From contig NZ_VTUX01000007.1 of NCBI RefSeq assembly GCF_008370495.1, positions 186,001 to 250,000 of the forward strand: 64,000 nucleotides of DNA, read 5' to 3'. A program made the translations under genes and the position numbers. The notes beneath the pieces were generated by a model that was given only the letters and a program-made list of their open reading frames with translations, did no database searches and was not told where the DNA came from. Shown in pieces: positions 26,229 to 35,551 of the stretch; position 1 is the first letter of the stretch; the number at the start of each line of letters is the position of its first letter. Source of the stretch: Pseudohalioglobus sediminis (GTDB lineage Bacteria; Pseudomonadota; Gammaproteobacteria; Pseudomonadales; Halieaceae).

Positions 26229-27170
26229 ATGCGCCTGATCCTTCCACTGCTGCTGACGCTGCTCGCAGCCTGTGGCGATCCCTCCGCCAACCAGGCACTG
26301 GGCACGCTTGAGCGTGACCGCATCGTCCTCAAGGCCACCGCCAACGAAATCGTGGTCTCCCAACCCATACCAGAAGGCACCTTTGTCGTCGCCGGCACCT
26401 TGCTGGTGCAGCTGGATGCAACCCGGCAACAGGCCATCGTCGCCAGGGCCCGGGCCGAAGTCGGGCGCGCCGCCGCGCAACTGGAAGAACTGCGCAACGG
26501 CGCCAGGCCCGAGGACATTGCCGCGGCCAGTGCCCGCGTCGCCGGCGCCAGGGCTGCCCTGGTAGAAGCAAGGGCAAGCTATGCACGGGCCACTTCACTG
26601 GTCCGGCAGCGGCTGGCAGCGCAGGCACAACTGGACAAAGCCCTGGCCGGGCGCGATGCCGCCGAGGCCAACCTGGAGTCGGCGCAAGAGGAATTATTGC
26701 GCCTGACCAACGGTACGCGGCAGGAGCAACTGGATGCCGGCGCCGCTGCACTACAGGCGGCAGAAGCACAACTGGCGCTGGAACAGCACATGCTCTCCGA
26801 GCTGAGCGTCAAGGCAACGCGCGATGCATACCTGGACAGCCTGCCCTGGAATGTGGGCGAGCGCGTCAGCCCCGGCGCCACACTCGCCATCATGCTTGCC
26901 GGCAGCCATCCCTACGCACGGGTGTATGTGCCCGAGCCGTGGCGGGCCCGGCTGCACGTGGGCGACGTGTACCCCGTGCACGTGGACGGACTCGACGACC
27001 CCCTCCCCGGGCGCCTGCGCTGGATTGCCAATGAACCCGCGTTCACGCCCTATTACGCCCTCAATGCCAGTGACCGTGCCCGCCTTGTGTATATGGCCGA
27101 ATTCGATATCGAGGACGGGGACTCCCTGCCTACCGGGGTGCCTGCGCAGGTGCTGCTGGGCGATGAATGA
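26229..27170 (+). CDS. HlyD-family periplasmic adaptor lipoprotein of an ABC exporter
   Basis: 313 residues; MRLILPLLLTLLAACGD is a lipoprotein signal with lipobox Cys15. Then a short barrel segment (ERDRIVLKATANEIVVSQPI), a long alpha-helical hairpin from about 65 to 190 rich in Ala/Glu/Gln, and a second barrel part. This is the membrane-fusion layout of YbhG-type adaptors, here with a lipid anchor in place of a transmembrane helix. The next gene starts 8 bp before its stop, so the ATPase and permease downstream are its partners. Confidence 0.87.
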   Translation: MRLILPLLLTLLAACGDPSANQALGTLERDRIVLKATANEIVVSQPIPEGTFVVAGTLLVQLDATRQQAIVARARAEVGRAAAQLEELRNGARPEDIAAASARVAGARAALVEARASYARATSLVRQRLAAQAQLDKALAGRDAAEANLESAQEELLRLTNGTRQEQLDAGAAALQAAEAQLALEQHMLSELSVKATRDAYLDSLPWNVGERVSPGATLAIMLAGSHPYARVYVPEPWRARLHVGDVYPVHVDGLDDPLPGRLRWIANEPAFTPYYALNASDRARLVYMAEFDIEDGDSLPTGVPAQVLLGDE

Positions 27171-28089
27171 GCCGGCGATCCTGACCCGCGGCCTGAGCAA
27201 GCGCTTTGGTGAACTGGTCGCGGTAGACAATATCGACCTGGACATCCAGGCCAGGGAGATCTATGGCTTCCTGGGGCCCAATGGGTCAGGCAAGACCACG
27301 GCAATCCGCATGCTCTGCGGGCTACTCACCCCATCTGCGGGCAGTGTCCGGGTACTGGAGCTGGATATTCCCGGCGACGCCGAACGGCTGCGCCGCCGCA
27401 TTGGCTACATGACCCAGGCGTTCTCCCTGTACGACGACCTGAGCGTGGAGGAAAACCTGGGCTTCCTTGCCCGGATACATGGCCTGCCACGCTACCAGGG
27501 CGGGCGGCGCATCGAAGAACTGCTGGACCGCTACACCCTGCGCGGCATGCGCGCGCGACGCGCCGCGGACATGAGCGGCGGCCAGCGGCAACGGCTGGCT
27601 CTGGCCGCCGCCACCCTGCACTCTCCGGACCTGCTGTTCCTGGACGAGCCCACATCCGCAGTTGACCCTGAAAACAGGCGCGATTTCTGGGAAAAGCTTT
27701 TCGACCTGGTGGACGAGGGCAAAACCATCCTGGTTTCCACACATTACATGGACGAAGCCGAACGCTGTCACCAGCTCGCGATCCTGGATACCGGGCGCCT
27801 GCGCAGACAGGGTTCGCCCGCGCAACTCATGGCGGAGCTGGACAGGCGGGTGGTGGAGGTGCGCGGCCACAATCTTCGCCAGGTCAAATCGCGCGCACTG
27901 CAAATACCCGAGGTTGAATCGGCGGCGCAGCAGGGCATGCAACTGCGTGTGCTGATGAATGCACAGAGCGCGGGCTCTGCCATCGACATCCTGCGCAATA
28001 GCCTGGCAGATGCGGACCTGGAAATGGTGCTGGCCCGCCCCAGCCTGGAAGACGTCTTCGTTGCCAGCACGCAGGACGCTGCACCGTGA
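27163..28089 (+). CDS. ABC transporter ATP-binding protein (exporter)
   Basis: 308 residues. Walker A GPNGSGKTT, signature MSGGQRQRLALAAA, Walker B DLLFLDEPTSAVDP and switch His (STHYMDEAE). The first 230 residues are the nucleotide-binding domain; the last 80 (RVVEVRGHNLRQV onwards) form the C-terminal extension seen in YbhF/DrrA-type exporters. Start ATG at 27163 overlaps the adaptor by 8 bp and the stop overlaps the permease start by 4 bp, so all three are one tightly coupled operon. Confidence 0.93.
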   Translation: MNEPAILTRGLSKRFGELVAVDNIDLDIQAREIYGFLGPNGSGKTTAIRMLCGLLTPSAGSVRVLELDIPGDAERLRRRIGYMTQAFSLYDDLSVEENLGFLARIHGLPRYQGGRRIEELLDRYTLRGMRARRAADMSGGQRQRLALAAATLHSPDLLFLDEPTSAVDPENRRDFWEKLFDLVDEGKTILVSTHYMDEAERCHQLAILDTGRLRRQGSPAQLMAELDRRVVEVRGHNLRQVKSRALQIPEVESAAQQGMQLRVLMNAQSAGSAIDILRNSLADADLEMVLARPSLEDVFVASTQDAAP

Positions 28090-29195
28090 CCGGCAGTGCC
28101 AGGCGCATCATGGCGGTGGCCGACAAGGAGTTGCGGCAGCTGTCGCGCGACCGGGTAACCTTCGGCATGGTGGTGATGATTCCGCTGATCCAGTTGCTGC
28201 TGTTCGGCTATGCCATCAACACCATGGTGCGCGACATACCGGTGGCGATTGTCGACCTGAGCGGCAGCGCGGCGGCCAGGGTTATCACCGAGCAGGTGCG
28301 GGTAACACAGGTTGTGGATATCGTGGCGATCTACGATACGCCGGCAGAGGCGGAGGCCGCGGTTGTCGCCGGCACTATTCGCGCGGCGCTGGTGTTGCCC
28401 CATGACCTCACCCAGCGACTGGTAGCGGGTGACACCGCGGGACAGTGGATAGTCGACGGCTCCGACACCATGGTCGGCTCCGCCCTGCTGGGGCTGCGCA
28501 GCATGCCGTTGCAAATCGAGGCCGGCACACCGCAGGGCGCGTACAGGCCTGCCGGTACCACCTTTGAAGTGGCCCTGTTCTTCAACCCGGAGCGCCGCTC
28601 CGAGGTCAATATCGTGCCGGGACTCACCGCGGTGATCCTGACCATGACCATGATCCTGTTCACCTCTGCGGCGCTGGTCAGGGAACGTGAGCGCGGCAAC
28701 ATGGAACTGCTCATCACCACCCCGATCTATCCCCTGGAGCTGATGATCGGGAAACTGATCCCGTATATTTTTGTCGGCATCATACAGATCACGATCATCC
28801 TCGGGCTGGGCCGGCTGGTGTTTGCGGTGCCGTTCAATGGCCAGTTCACAGACCTGGTCGTCATCACCCTGGCCTTTATCGCCGCCAGCCTGACCCTGGG
28901 CCTGCTCATCTCCACGGTGGCGAGGACGCAGATGCAGGCCATGCAGATGACCGTATTTATCCTCATGCCCTCGATACTGCTGAGCGGCTTCATGTTCCCC
29001 TACGATGCCATGCCGCTGCCGGCCCAGTACATCGCCGAGGTGCTGCCGGCAACGCATTTCATCCGCCTGATCCGCGGTGTGTACCTGCGCGGTGCGGAGG
29101 TGGAACAACTGCTACCCGACCTGCTCTGGCTGGCCGGTTTTACCGTGCTGATGCTGCTGATCGCCACGCTGCGCTTCCGTAAAACCCTCGATTAG
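28086..29195 (+). CDS. ABC-2 type permease (exporter)
   Basis: 369 residues, start GTG at 28086 (GTGA overlap with the ATPase stop). One N-terminal helix (VTFGMVVMIPLIQLLLFGYA), a periplasmic domain of about 150 residues, then five helices from about 175 to the end, with the motif ATHFIRLIRGVYLRG. This is the YbhS/YbhR layout. Only one permease gene is present, so the transporter would work as a homodimer. Substrate unknown; drugs or small lipids are usual for the family. Confidence 0.92.
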   Translation: MTGSARRIMAVADKELRQLSRDRVTFGMVVMIPLIQLLLFGYAINTMVRDIPVAIVDLSGSAAARVITEQVRVTQVVDIVAIYDTPAEAEAAVVAGTIRAALVLPHDLTQRLVAGDTAGQWIVDGSDTMVGSALLGLRSMPLQIEAGTPQGAYRPAGTTFEVALFFNPERRSEVNIVPGLTAVILTMTMILFTSAALVRERERGNMELLITTPIYPLELMIGKLIPYIFVGIIQITIILGLGRLVFAVPFNGQFTDLVVITLAFIAASLTLGLLISTVARTQMQAMQMTVFILMPSILLSGFMFPYDAMPLPAQYIAEVLPATHFIRLIRGVYLRGAEVEQLLPDLLWLAGFTVLMLLIATLRFRKTLD

Positions 29196-31114
29196 GGCGC
29201 AGCCGCAGGCGCCAGCTGATAGGTTTCGAACTTTTCCCGGGCGCGCAACAGGTCAATATTGCTGTCCTCGCCCTCCAGCTTCAGTACCGCATCGAGTTTG
29301 TTGTAGCGCGCATAGATCATGCCTTCCCGCCCACCGGGATAAAATCCGGCCCTGGCTGCAATTTCCGCCTTATCCCCCAACATCCTGGCGTCAACGATGC
29401 GCAGGTGCTGGCCGTCCAGCTCCAGGCTGGCAGCACCCTCGATATCGGTGACGGTCAACATGCGGGACAGCCAGCCCGGTGACCTGCGCTGGTTATTGAA
29501 CAGGGTCACCAAAGGACGGGTATCACTGACACGCAGGTCAGTCTCCGCCCGCAGGTGCAGCGGCTGCCCCAGGTGCGCCCGCGCCTCGCTGAAATGCACC
29601 TGCGCCGCCCATAATTGATCCTCGAAAGTCTGCTCTGCGCCAACCACGCGGACCTCGTCCAGGGTTATCCTCGAACCATCCAGCGCCAGTTTCAGTTCCC
29701 CCGGCGCCCCGCCGGACAGCACCAGGTCAACGGCGAGATCCGCGCGCAGGTCCTGGCCTTCTACCTGCAGGGCCAGGCCCTCTCCATCCAGCTGCAATCC
29801 ACCCTCCATATTCTGGAGGCCGGCAAACACATCTGCCTGCAGCTGCGCCGTCCCGCCCGTCAGTTTTACCCCGGCGGTCTCGGGCAGGTAATCGTTGAGC
29901 ACGGTGACGTCGACGAGGGAAGCATCATCAATCAGCAGCTGCAGCGTGCTGTGCTGGCGCCGCCGCTTATAGCTATCATCGTGCAACAGGGCATTGGCGT
30001 CAGTGCCGGCTTCGACAACGATGTAGTTGCTGCCGGTAAACGTCAGCTGCAGGCTGTCACCCTCGAGAAAAGGCGCCGCGTCGGCATCACGGGTAACTGT
30101 CAAAGCCTCATAGGCAATATCCAGCGCCAGTGGCGTGACCTCCACCCCGCTGCTGCGCAGGTCCACCGCGCCCTGGCCCCGCAACTGCATGTCATTGATC
30201 GCTACCGAGAGATCGGTGGCCTTCACCGACAGGTCGGTTCCCTCGAGAAGATAACCCAGACTGTAGTGCAGGCGCCCGCGCACCCTGCCGGCGCCATCGA
30301 CAACCAGCTCACTGAGGTTACCCGTGAACAGGCCGATAAACCCCAGACTCTCTGCCAGCAGGTCGACCTCGATGTCGCCGTACAGGAACGGCATCATGCT
30401 GACGCCTTTGTGCTCTCGCGGCACGAAAGGCTCGAAGCCCACGCTGCCGGCAACTTTGCCGCCGTGGAACAGTTCCTCGGCGCCATTCAGAAGCGCAGGC
30501 TGCAGGTCCAGGTCCATGTCGCGCACATCCAGGCTGAGGGGACCACCGCGGCTGCGGTAGGCCAGATCGACCACCGCCTTGCCAGAGCCGGAGCCACTGA
30601 GATTGTAAATCCAGTAGCTCAGCTGCCCGCTGACGCGGCCATCGTCGATGCGCACGGTCCAGGGCCGCCTGTGCTTGCGGGGGGAGGTATCGGCGGGCAG
30701 CATGTCCCGGTCAGCAATTGGCGGAAAATAGCCACGGATTGCGGTGTAGTCCTTATCCGCCCTCAGTCGGGGCCGCTGCCGATAAGTCACATCGGTAGCA
30801 TCCAGTGCGCTGAGATGCACCCGCTTGGCAAGCAACGGCAGCAGGCTGATCGCGCCTGACGCCGCCTCTGCGCGCACTTCCCACTGCTGCCGCCAACTTT
30901 GGCCGTGGGCGTGAATCCCGCGCGCATGCACCCGCCAGGGAAACCAGCTCCAGGCGCTATCCCAACTGACGTGGAATTTGTCGGGCCGAATGCTATTCAC
31001 CACATCCTGGGTGAAGTCTACGCGCAGCGCTGCATTGACCAGCAACAGGTAGAGCAGCTCCGCAAGCAGCAGCCATTTCAGGACCCTCAGGCTGACAGAC
31101 AAGGGCCGGGTCAT
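29192..31114 (-). CDS. large AsmA-like/DUF748-type periplasmic protein anchored by one helix
   Basis: 640 residues with one N-terminal membrane helix (VLKWLLLAELLYLLLVNAAL), the rest beta-rich and periplasmic: FHVSWDSAWSWFPWRVHARG, then GQLQADVFAGLQN-like repeats (here TAQLQADVFAGLQNMEGGLQ). Such long beta-groove proteins of the AsmA group move phospholipids between the two membranes. Sequence is divergent and the family call is from shape, not clear motifs. Its stop overlaps the ABC permease stop by 4 bp in opposite direction. ATG at 31114 chosen; an in-frame GTG 12 bp earlier is possible. Confidence 0.6.
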   Translation of the reverse strand: MTRPLSVSLRVLKWLLLAELLYLLLVNAALRVDFTQDVVNSIRPDKFHVSWDSAWSWFPWRVHARGIHAHGQSWRQQWEVRAEAASGAISLLPLLAKRVHLSALDATDVTYRQRPRLRADKDYTAIRGYFPPIADRDMLPADTSPRKHRRPWTVRIDDGRVSGQLSYWIYNLSGSGSGKAVVDLAYRSRGGPLSLDVRDMDLDLQPALLNGAEELFHGGKVAGSVGFEPFVPREHKGVSMMPFLYGDIEVDLLAESLGFIGLFTGNLSELVVDGAGRVRGRLHYSLGYLLEGTDLSVKATDLSVAINDMQLRGQGAVDLRSSGVEVTPLALDIAYEALTVTRDADAAPFLEGDSLQLTFTGSNYIVVEAGTDANALLHDDSYKRRRQHSTLQLLIDDASLVDVTVLNDYLPETAGVKLTGGTAQLQADVFAGLQNMEGGLQLDGEGLALQVEGQDLRADLAVDLVLSGGAPGELKLALDGSRITLDEVRVVGAEQTFEDQLWAAQVHFSEARAHLGQPLHLRAETDLRVSDTRPLVTLFNNQRRSPGWLSRMLTVTDIEGAASLELDGQHLRIVDARMLGDKAEIAARAGFYPGGREGMIYARYNKLDAVLKLEGEDSNIDLLRAREKFETYQLAPAAAP

Positions 31115-31258
31115 CGCTCTACCCACGTTGCCTGCAGGCCCCGGCGGATTGAATGCAAGGTAACTATTGCCATATTTGCCTCGTCAACTCCCTGTTCTTA
31201 CGGACTAAAATGTCACCCCAGAAACACAACAGCTACTTTAACGGCAAGGAGTCCCCCA

Positions 31259-31816
31259 ATGTTGAAAAAATTTCTGATTGCAATGTTAGTAAGCACTGCC
31301 AGCACCCTCGGCGCAGGCCTGGCCCACGCCGACGCGACCGGCCTTTTTATTGCCGGTGGTGTCAACTACGCGGAACTGGACGCTTCCATTGAGGAAGACT
31401 TCGACCTGGAAGATGGTCTCGAGGCACTGTTCGACGACAAAGCGGTGGGCTACAACCTCGGCGCCGGCTATCGTTTCAACAAATGGCTGGCCGTCGACGC
31501 CGCCTACTGGGACCTGGGTGAATTCAAGTCCGACAAGCTGACCAACGGGCAGAAAATCGGCTTCGACACCTCGATCTGGACAGTCGGCGGCATTGTCTCA
31601 GTGCCTCTGTGGATTCTCGACGTCTATGGCCGCGCAGGTGCCGCCATGTGGGACGTGGACTCGCGCTTTATCGACGCGGACGGCACTGATCTCTACTACG
31701 GCGCCGGTGCCGCCCTGAACGTGTTTGGCAGCATCGACCTGTACGCGGAATATGTTCGCTTCGATGCCGATGAAGCCATCGACACCATCAACCTGGGCAT
31801 GCGCTTTACTTTCTGA
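31259..31816 (+). CDS. small outer-membrane beta-barrel protein (OmpA/OmpW-like)
   Basis: 185 residues. Signal peptide LKKFLIAMLVSTASTLGAGL with Ala-His-Ala cleavage, then strand-like blocks (GLFIAGGVNYAELD, YNLGAGYRFNKWLAVDAAYW, INLGMRFTF with terminal Phe). The terminal Phe and 8-strand size suit an OmpA-like barrel recognised by BamA. AAGGAG lies 6-11 bases before the ATG. Single gene closed by a GC-rich hairpin. Confidence 0.85.
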   Translation: MLKKFLIAMLVSTASTLGAGLAHADATGLFIAGGVNYAELDASIEEDFDLEDGLEALFDDKAVGYNLGAGYRFNKWLAVDAAYWDLGEFKSDKLTNGQKIGFDTSIWTVGGIVSVPLWILDVYGRAGAAMWDVDSRFIDADGTDLYYGAGAALNVFGSIDLYAEYVRFDADEAIDTINLGMRFTF

Positions 31817-31828
31817 GTGCTGCCCTGC

Positions 31829-31854
31829 GCGCGCCCCGCATCACCGGGGCGCGC
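31829..31854 (+). terminator. GC-rich hairpin after the outer-membrane protein gene
   Basis: Perfect 10-bp stem GCGCGCCCCG / CGGGGCGCGC with a 6-base loop, 12 bp after the stop. There is no T tract, so termination may be partial or the hairpin may protect the mRNA end. Confidence 0.55.
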
Positions 31855-31938
31855 AAACACCCCGCCAGGCGATTTGGATCAATGCTCTCCCTGTGCCGCG
31901 TGCTATATTAGTTAATCCTAAATTAGCCGGGGTACCCC

Positions 31939-33000
31939 ATGATCTTCCGCCAGCTGTTTGATTCCGAGTCCTCTACCTACACCTATATCCTCGGCTGCCC
32001 GAGAACCCGGGAAGCCATCGTTATCGATTCTGTTTTCGAGCAGCACGCCCGCGACGCAGCGCTGCTGCGCGAGCTGGACCTGCAGGTGCGCTATGCGCTG
32101 GATACCCATGTGCACGCCGACCACGTTACCGGCGCCTGGCTATTGCGCCAGCACCTGGGCGCCCGGTCGGTGCTGTCGTGCCAGGCGGGCGTGGAGGATG
32201 TGGATGTCATCGTCGACCAGGGCGACGAGCTGGCCTTTGGCGACCTGCGCGTCGAAGTACGCGCTACCCCGGGGCATACCGATGGCTGCCTGACCTTTGT
32301 CACCGGCGACCGCGATATGGCCTTCACCGGCGACTGCCTGTTGATTCGCGGCGCCGGCCGCACTGACTTCCAGGCCGGGGATGCGCACCTGCTGTGGCGC
32401 AGCATCCGCGAACAGATATTCACCCTGCCGGATGATTGCCTTATCTACCCGGGGCACGATTACGATGGCCGCACTGTGTCCACCGTGCTGGAGGAGAAAA
32501 CCTTCAACCCGCGCATCGGCGGTGAAGCCCGGGAAGAGGATTTTGTGGGTTATATGCAGAATATGAACCTGCCGCATCCGCGCCTGATCGATATCGCGGT
32601 ACCGGCCAACCTCAAGGGCGGCAAACCCGACGACGACCAGGCCAGCGCTGAGGCCGACTGGGGGCCAGTCACAGTGTCCTTTGCCGGCATACCCGAAATC
32701 CAGCCCGAATGGGTGGCACGCAACCGCGACGCCGTGCTGCTGCTGGACGTGCGCAGCGAAGGAGAATACGCAGGCGAACTCGGGCACCTGCAGGATGCAC
32801 TGCTTATTCCACTCGACCAGCTGCGCGAGCGTCTGCAAGAGGTGCCCCGGGAGCGACCCGTGGTCACGGTTTGCCAGTCAGGCAAGCGCTCTGCCATGGC
32901 CGCGCAGATACTGATCAAAGCCGGCGTGGACAGGGCGGCCAACCTGGCCGGAGGCATGATCCAGTGGGACCGGCTCGGCTTGCCGGTCGCGGCCGGCTGA
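31939..33000 (+). CDS. persulfide dioxygenase-like MBL fused to rhodanese
   Basis: 353 residues. Residues 1-230 are an ETHE1-type metallo-beta-lactamase: DTHVHADHVTGA with the metal ligands, TPGHTDGC and YPGHDYDGRTVST. Residues 255-353 are a rhodanese domain: LLLDVRSEGEYAGELG and active loop VCQSGKRSA with catalytic Cys. Together they would oxidise glutathione persulfide and move sulfane sulfur, detoxifying sulfide. This fusion is found in several bacteria. Upstream, an AT-rich stretch at 31904-31928 (TATATTAGTTAATCCTAAAT) stands out and may be an operator. Confidence 0.9.
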   Translation: MIFRQLFDSESSTYTYILGCPRTREAIVIDSVFEQHARDAALLRELDLQVRYALDTHVHADHVTGAWLLRQHLGARSVLSCQAGVEDVDVIVDQGDELAFGDLRVEVRATPGHTDGCLTFVTGDRDMAFTGDCLLIRGAGRTDFQAGDAHLLWRSIREQIFTLPDDCLIYPGHDYDGRTVSTVLEEKTFNPRIGGEAREEDFVGYMQNMNLPHPRLIDIAVPANLKGGKPDDDQASAEADWGPVTVSFAGIPEIQPEWVARNRDAVLLLDVRSEGEYAGELGHLQDALLIPLDQLRERLQEVPRERPVVTVCQSGKRSAMAAQILIKAGVDRAANLAGGMIQWDRLGLPVAAG

Positions 33001-33003
33001 AAC

Positions 33004-33023
33004 GGGCGCGTTCCGCCGCGCCC
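33004..33023. terminator. hairpin between converging genes
   Basis: GGGCGCG-ttccgc-CGCGCCC, 7-bp stem, 3 bp after the fusion gene and touching the stop of the SYLF-like gene. No clear T tract; may act in both directions. Confidence 0.4.
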
Positions 33024-33583
33024 TAGTTCAGCGCCGGCGCCAGCTGCAGCGCCAGGGCCGGGAGCACGGCCGGGTCGACGGTGCCTCGCGGCCCGAGCCG
33101 GTACACCAGGCTGCCCGAGGTTTCAGGCGCCGCGGCCTGCGCATTCACTTCCCACCCGGACGGCGCCGCTGACGCATCCCAGTTACCCTCGCGAAACTGC
33201 GCAAACGCCTGTTCCGTCTGTAACACGATAATGGCGGACTCTATGCCGGCAGCGAGATTATCCGCCCGGCGCCCCGGCAGCGATTGATAGAACGCGTCCC
33301 TGCCGGTCTGGTTATCACGCAGGATGCCAGCCACGTCGCGCGTGGACACCAGGCCGAAATCCAGCCCCGTGCTGGCGACGAGCGCATAGCCGCGCGCCTC
33401 TTCAAGGATCTTCTGCGCCTCCGGCTGCAGCCGGAACAGGTTGCCCAGTGCCCGCAGCCTGGCATCAACCAGCACCTGGCGGGTGGCTGCCACATCCGCT
33501 TGCCCGAGGTCATCCGCCAGCGCGCCCGGTGACAGCGTTATCAGCAGCAACGACAATATACTGCCCAGCAATACTTTCATCAT
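33023..33583 (-). CDS. SYLF-like secreted protein (divergent)
   Basis: 186 residues with a signal peptide (VLLGSILSLLLITLSPGALA). The middle (KILEEARGYALVASTGLDFG) and the later QAFAQFREGNWDASAAPSGW resemble parts of the SYLF domain seen more clearly at 4402-4953. The usual glycine-rich core is weak, so this is a suggestion. Located in the periplasm or on the outer membrane. Converges on the persulfide dioxygenase fusion. Confidence 0.55.
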   Translation of the reverse strand: MMKVLLGSILSLLLITLSPGALADDLGQADVAATRQVLVDARLRALGNLFRLQPEAQKILEEARGYALVASTGLDFGLVSTRDVAGILRDNQTGRDAFYQSLPGRRADNLAAGIESAIIVLQTEQAFAQFREGNWDASAAPSGWEVNAQAAAPETSGSLVYRLGPRGTVDPAVLPALALQLAPALN

Positions 33584-33722
33584 AGTTGGCCTGTGTGCAC
33601 GGTTTGCAAAGAGTGTAACCCCAAGGGCATAGCCTGCCCACCACCGACCCCATGAACAGGCCCCGCATCCGGTTGAGGGATATCAGTCACCGTTCGTCTC
33701 ACCCCGAGCCCTGTTTTACCCC

Positions 33723-33728
33723 TATAAT
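33723..33728 (+). promoter_or_regulatory. candidate -10 element of the peptide-transport operon
   Basis: TATAAT, 31 bp before the OppA-like start codon; no convincing -35 at the right distance. Confidence 0.45.
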
Positions 33729-33759
33729 GTGCCAACGCGATAACTGACCCGGTTAAAGA

Positions 33760-35403
33760 ATGATAAACACTGTTTCCAGGCTGCTGGCCGCCCTGCTTGT
33801 AACCACATTCCTTGCCGCCTGCACCGGCGGTGAATCCAACGTTGAGATCGGCAACCGCGAGGGTATCCTGCATTTCGGAAACGGCTCCGAGCCCCAGGGC
33901 CTGGATCCACACGTGGTCACCGGCGTGCCGGAAAACAAGATCGTTCGTTCCCTGTTCGAGGGCCTGGCGGTGAAAAACCCCTGGACGCTGGAACCCGAGC
34001 CCGGTGTGGCCGAATCCTGGGACATCTCCGAAGATGGCAGGGTCTACACCTTCTACCTCAACCCCGAGGCCAAGTGGTCCAACGGTGAACCCGTCACCGC
34101 CGGCGACTATGTCTGGTCCTGGAATCGCGCATTGCACCCGGCCATGGGCAACCAGTACGCCTATATGCTGTTTCCGGTAGTGAATGCGCAGGCCTTCGCC
34201 AGCAAGCAGATAGAGGACTTCAGCCAGGTCGGCGTCAAGGCGCTGGACGAGCGCACCCTGCAGGTCACGCTCAACGAAGCCACGCCCTACTTCCTGCAAC
34301 TGATGGACCACTACTCCACCTTCGCGGTGCATCCCGAGACCATTCTCAAGCACGGCAAGATGACCGACCGCTATACCAAGTGGACCCGGGTGGGCAACAT
34401 GGTCAACAACGGTCCTTTCAATCTCAAGGAGTGGAAGCTCAACCGTCGCATCGTGGTGGAGAAGAGCGACACCTACTGGGATCGGGACAAGGTCAGGCTC
34501 AACGGCGTGGTTTACTACCCCACGGAAAACATCGTCTCGGAGGAACGCATGTTCCGGGTTGGGCAGTTGCACACCACGGGAACCGTGCCGCTGGATAAAA
34601 TCCCCGTCTACCAGGCGATGGAGAACACACCCTACGTGCAGTCGCCCTACCTGGGTACTTACTACTACCTGATCAATACCAACCGTGAGCCGCTGACCGA
34701 CGTGCGCGTGCGCCGCGCGCTGTCACTGGCTATTGACCGGGTCAAGCTCAACGACACCGTACTGCAGAAATCCAATTTCCCCGCCTACAGCATCACCCCG
34801 CCGGGTACCATGGGCTACCAGCCGCCGAAGCTGTTCGACTATGACCCGGAACTGGCGCGGTCACTGCTGGCGGACGCCGGCTACCCCGACGGTGAAGGCT
34901 GGCCCGAGGTCGAACTGGTCTACAACACCAGCGAGGGCCACCGCAAGATCGCCGTGGCCCTGCAGCAAATGTGGAAGGACGTGCTGAATATCAAGATCAC
35001 CATCGCCAACCAGGAGTGGAAGGTCTACCTGGACTCGGTGGATACCATGAACTTCGACATCGCCCGCCGCGGCTGGATCGGCGACTACGTCGACCCCAAT
35101 AATTTCCTTGACCTGTTCATCACCGACGGCGGCAACAACAATACCGGCTTCGCCAACCCACGCTACGACGATTTGATCCTGAACCTGGCGCCGCAGGCGG
35201 ACACCCAGGAAGAACGCTTCCGCCTGTTCTACGAGGCGGAAACGCTGTTGATGGAGCAGATGCCCATTCTCCCCATCTATACCTACACAAATAAAAAACT
35301 CAAACACCCCAGCGTCAGGGACATGCCGTCCAACCTGATGGATTCGCTGAACCTGAAGTACGTCTGGCTGGATGCCGACTGGGACAAAGGCGCGGAGAAA
35401 TGA
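33760..35403 (+). CDS. peptide ABC transporter substrate-binding lipoprotein (OppA/DppA family)
   Basis: 547 residues. LLAALLVTTFLAACTGGE is a lipoprotein signal with lipobox Cys. The family 5 solute-binding signature GLAVKNPWTLEPEPGVAESW is present, with SNGEPVTAGDYVWSWNRALH and later DVRVRRALSLAIDR. Length and these motifs fit OppA-type oligopeptide binding. First gene of an operon that holds permease, permease and a double ATPase; a 148-bp gap with a long hairpin separates it from the rest, which may let it be made in excess. Confidence 0.93.
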   Translation: MINTVSRLLAALLVTTFLAACTGGESNVEIGNREGILHFGNGSEPQGLDPHVVTGVPENKIVRSLFEGLAVKNPWTLEPEPGVAESWDISEDGRVYTFYLNPEAKWSNGEPVTAGDYVWSWNRALHPAMGNQYAYMLFPVVNAQAFASKQIEDFSQVGVKALDERTLQVTLNEATPYFLQLMDHYSTFAVHPETILKHGKMTDRYTKWTRVGNMVNNGPFNLKEWKLNRRIVVEKSDTYWDRDKVRLNGVVYYPTENIVSEERMFRVGQLHTTGTVPLDKIPVYQAMENTPYVQSPYLGTYYYLINTNREPLTDVRVRRALSLAIDRVKLNDTVLQKSNFPAYSITPPGTMGYQPPKLFDYDPELARSLLADAGYPDGEGWPEVELVYNTSEGHRKIAVALQQMWKDVLNIKITIANQEWKVYLDSVDTMNFDIARRGWIGDYVDPNNFLDLFITDGGNNNTGFANPRYDDLILNLAPQADTQEERFRLFYEAETLLMEQMPILPIYTYTNKKLKHPSVRDMPSNLMDSLNLKYVWLDADWDKGAEK

Positions 35404-35419
35404 ATAACGATTCGTCTTA

Positions 35420-35519
35420 CCCACGCAGGCGATGGTCCGCCATCGCGGAATCCGGAAAGCCAACTCGCTTCACCCGAGCATCTCTGGATTCCGCGATGGC
35501 GGGCCACCGCCTGCGCGGG
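35420..35519. repeat. large inverted repeat inside the opp operon
   Basis: Two 34-bp arms, 35420-35453 and 35486-35519, pair at 31 of 34 positions (arm text begins CCCACGCAGGCGATGG). The loop is 32 bp. The outer end GCGCGGGAATGACA is a short sequence common between genes in many proteobacteria. It could stabilise the upstream oppA-like mRNA or terminate part of its transcription. Confidence 0.8.
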
Positions 35520-35551
35520 AATGACAGAGACACCATGGAGACCAATTAATC

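Noticed and set aside
25824-27170. long in-frame upstream extension of the adaptor lipoprotein
   Set aside because: Would overlap the citrate synthase gene and bury the lipoprotein signal that begins at 26229.
27768-29108. 446-residue minus-strand frame
   Set aside because: Antisense to the ABC ATPase and permease; His/Gln/Gly-rich composition typical of a shadow frame in GC-rich DNA.
29615-30859. 414-residue plus-strand frame
   Set aside because: Antisense to the AsmA-like gene; no family motif and shadow-type composition. The AsmA-like protein has a clear membrane helix and a start.
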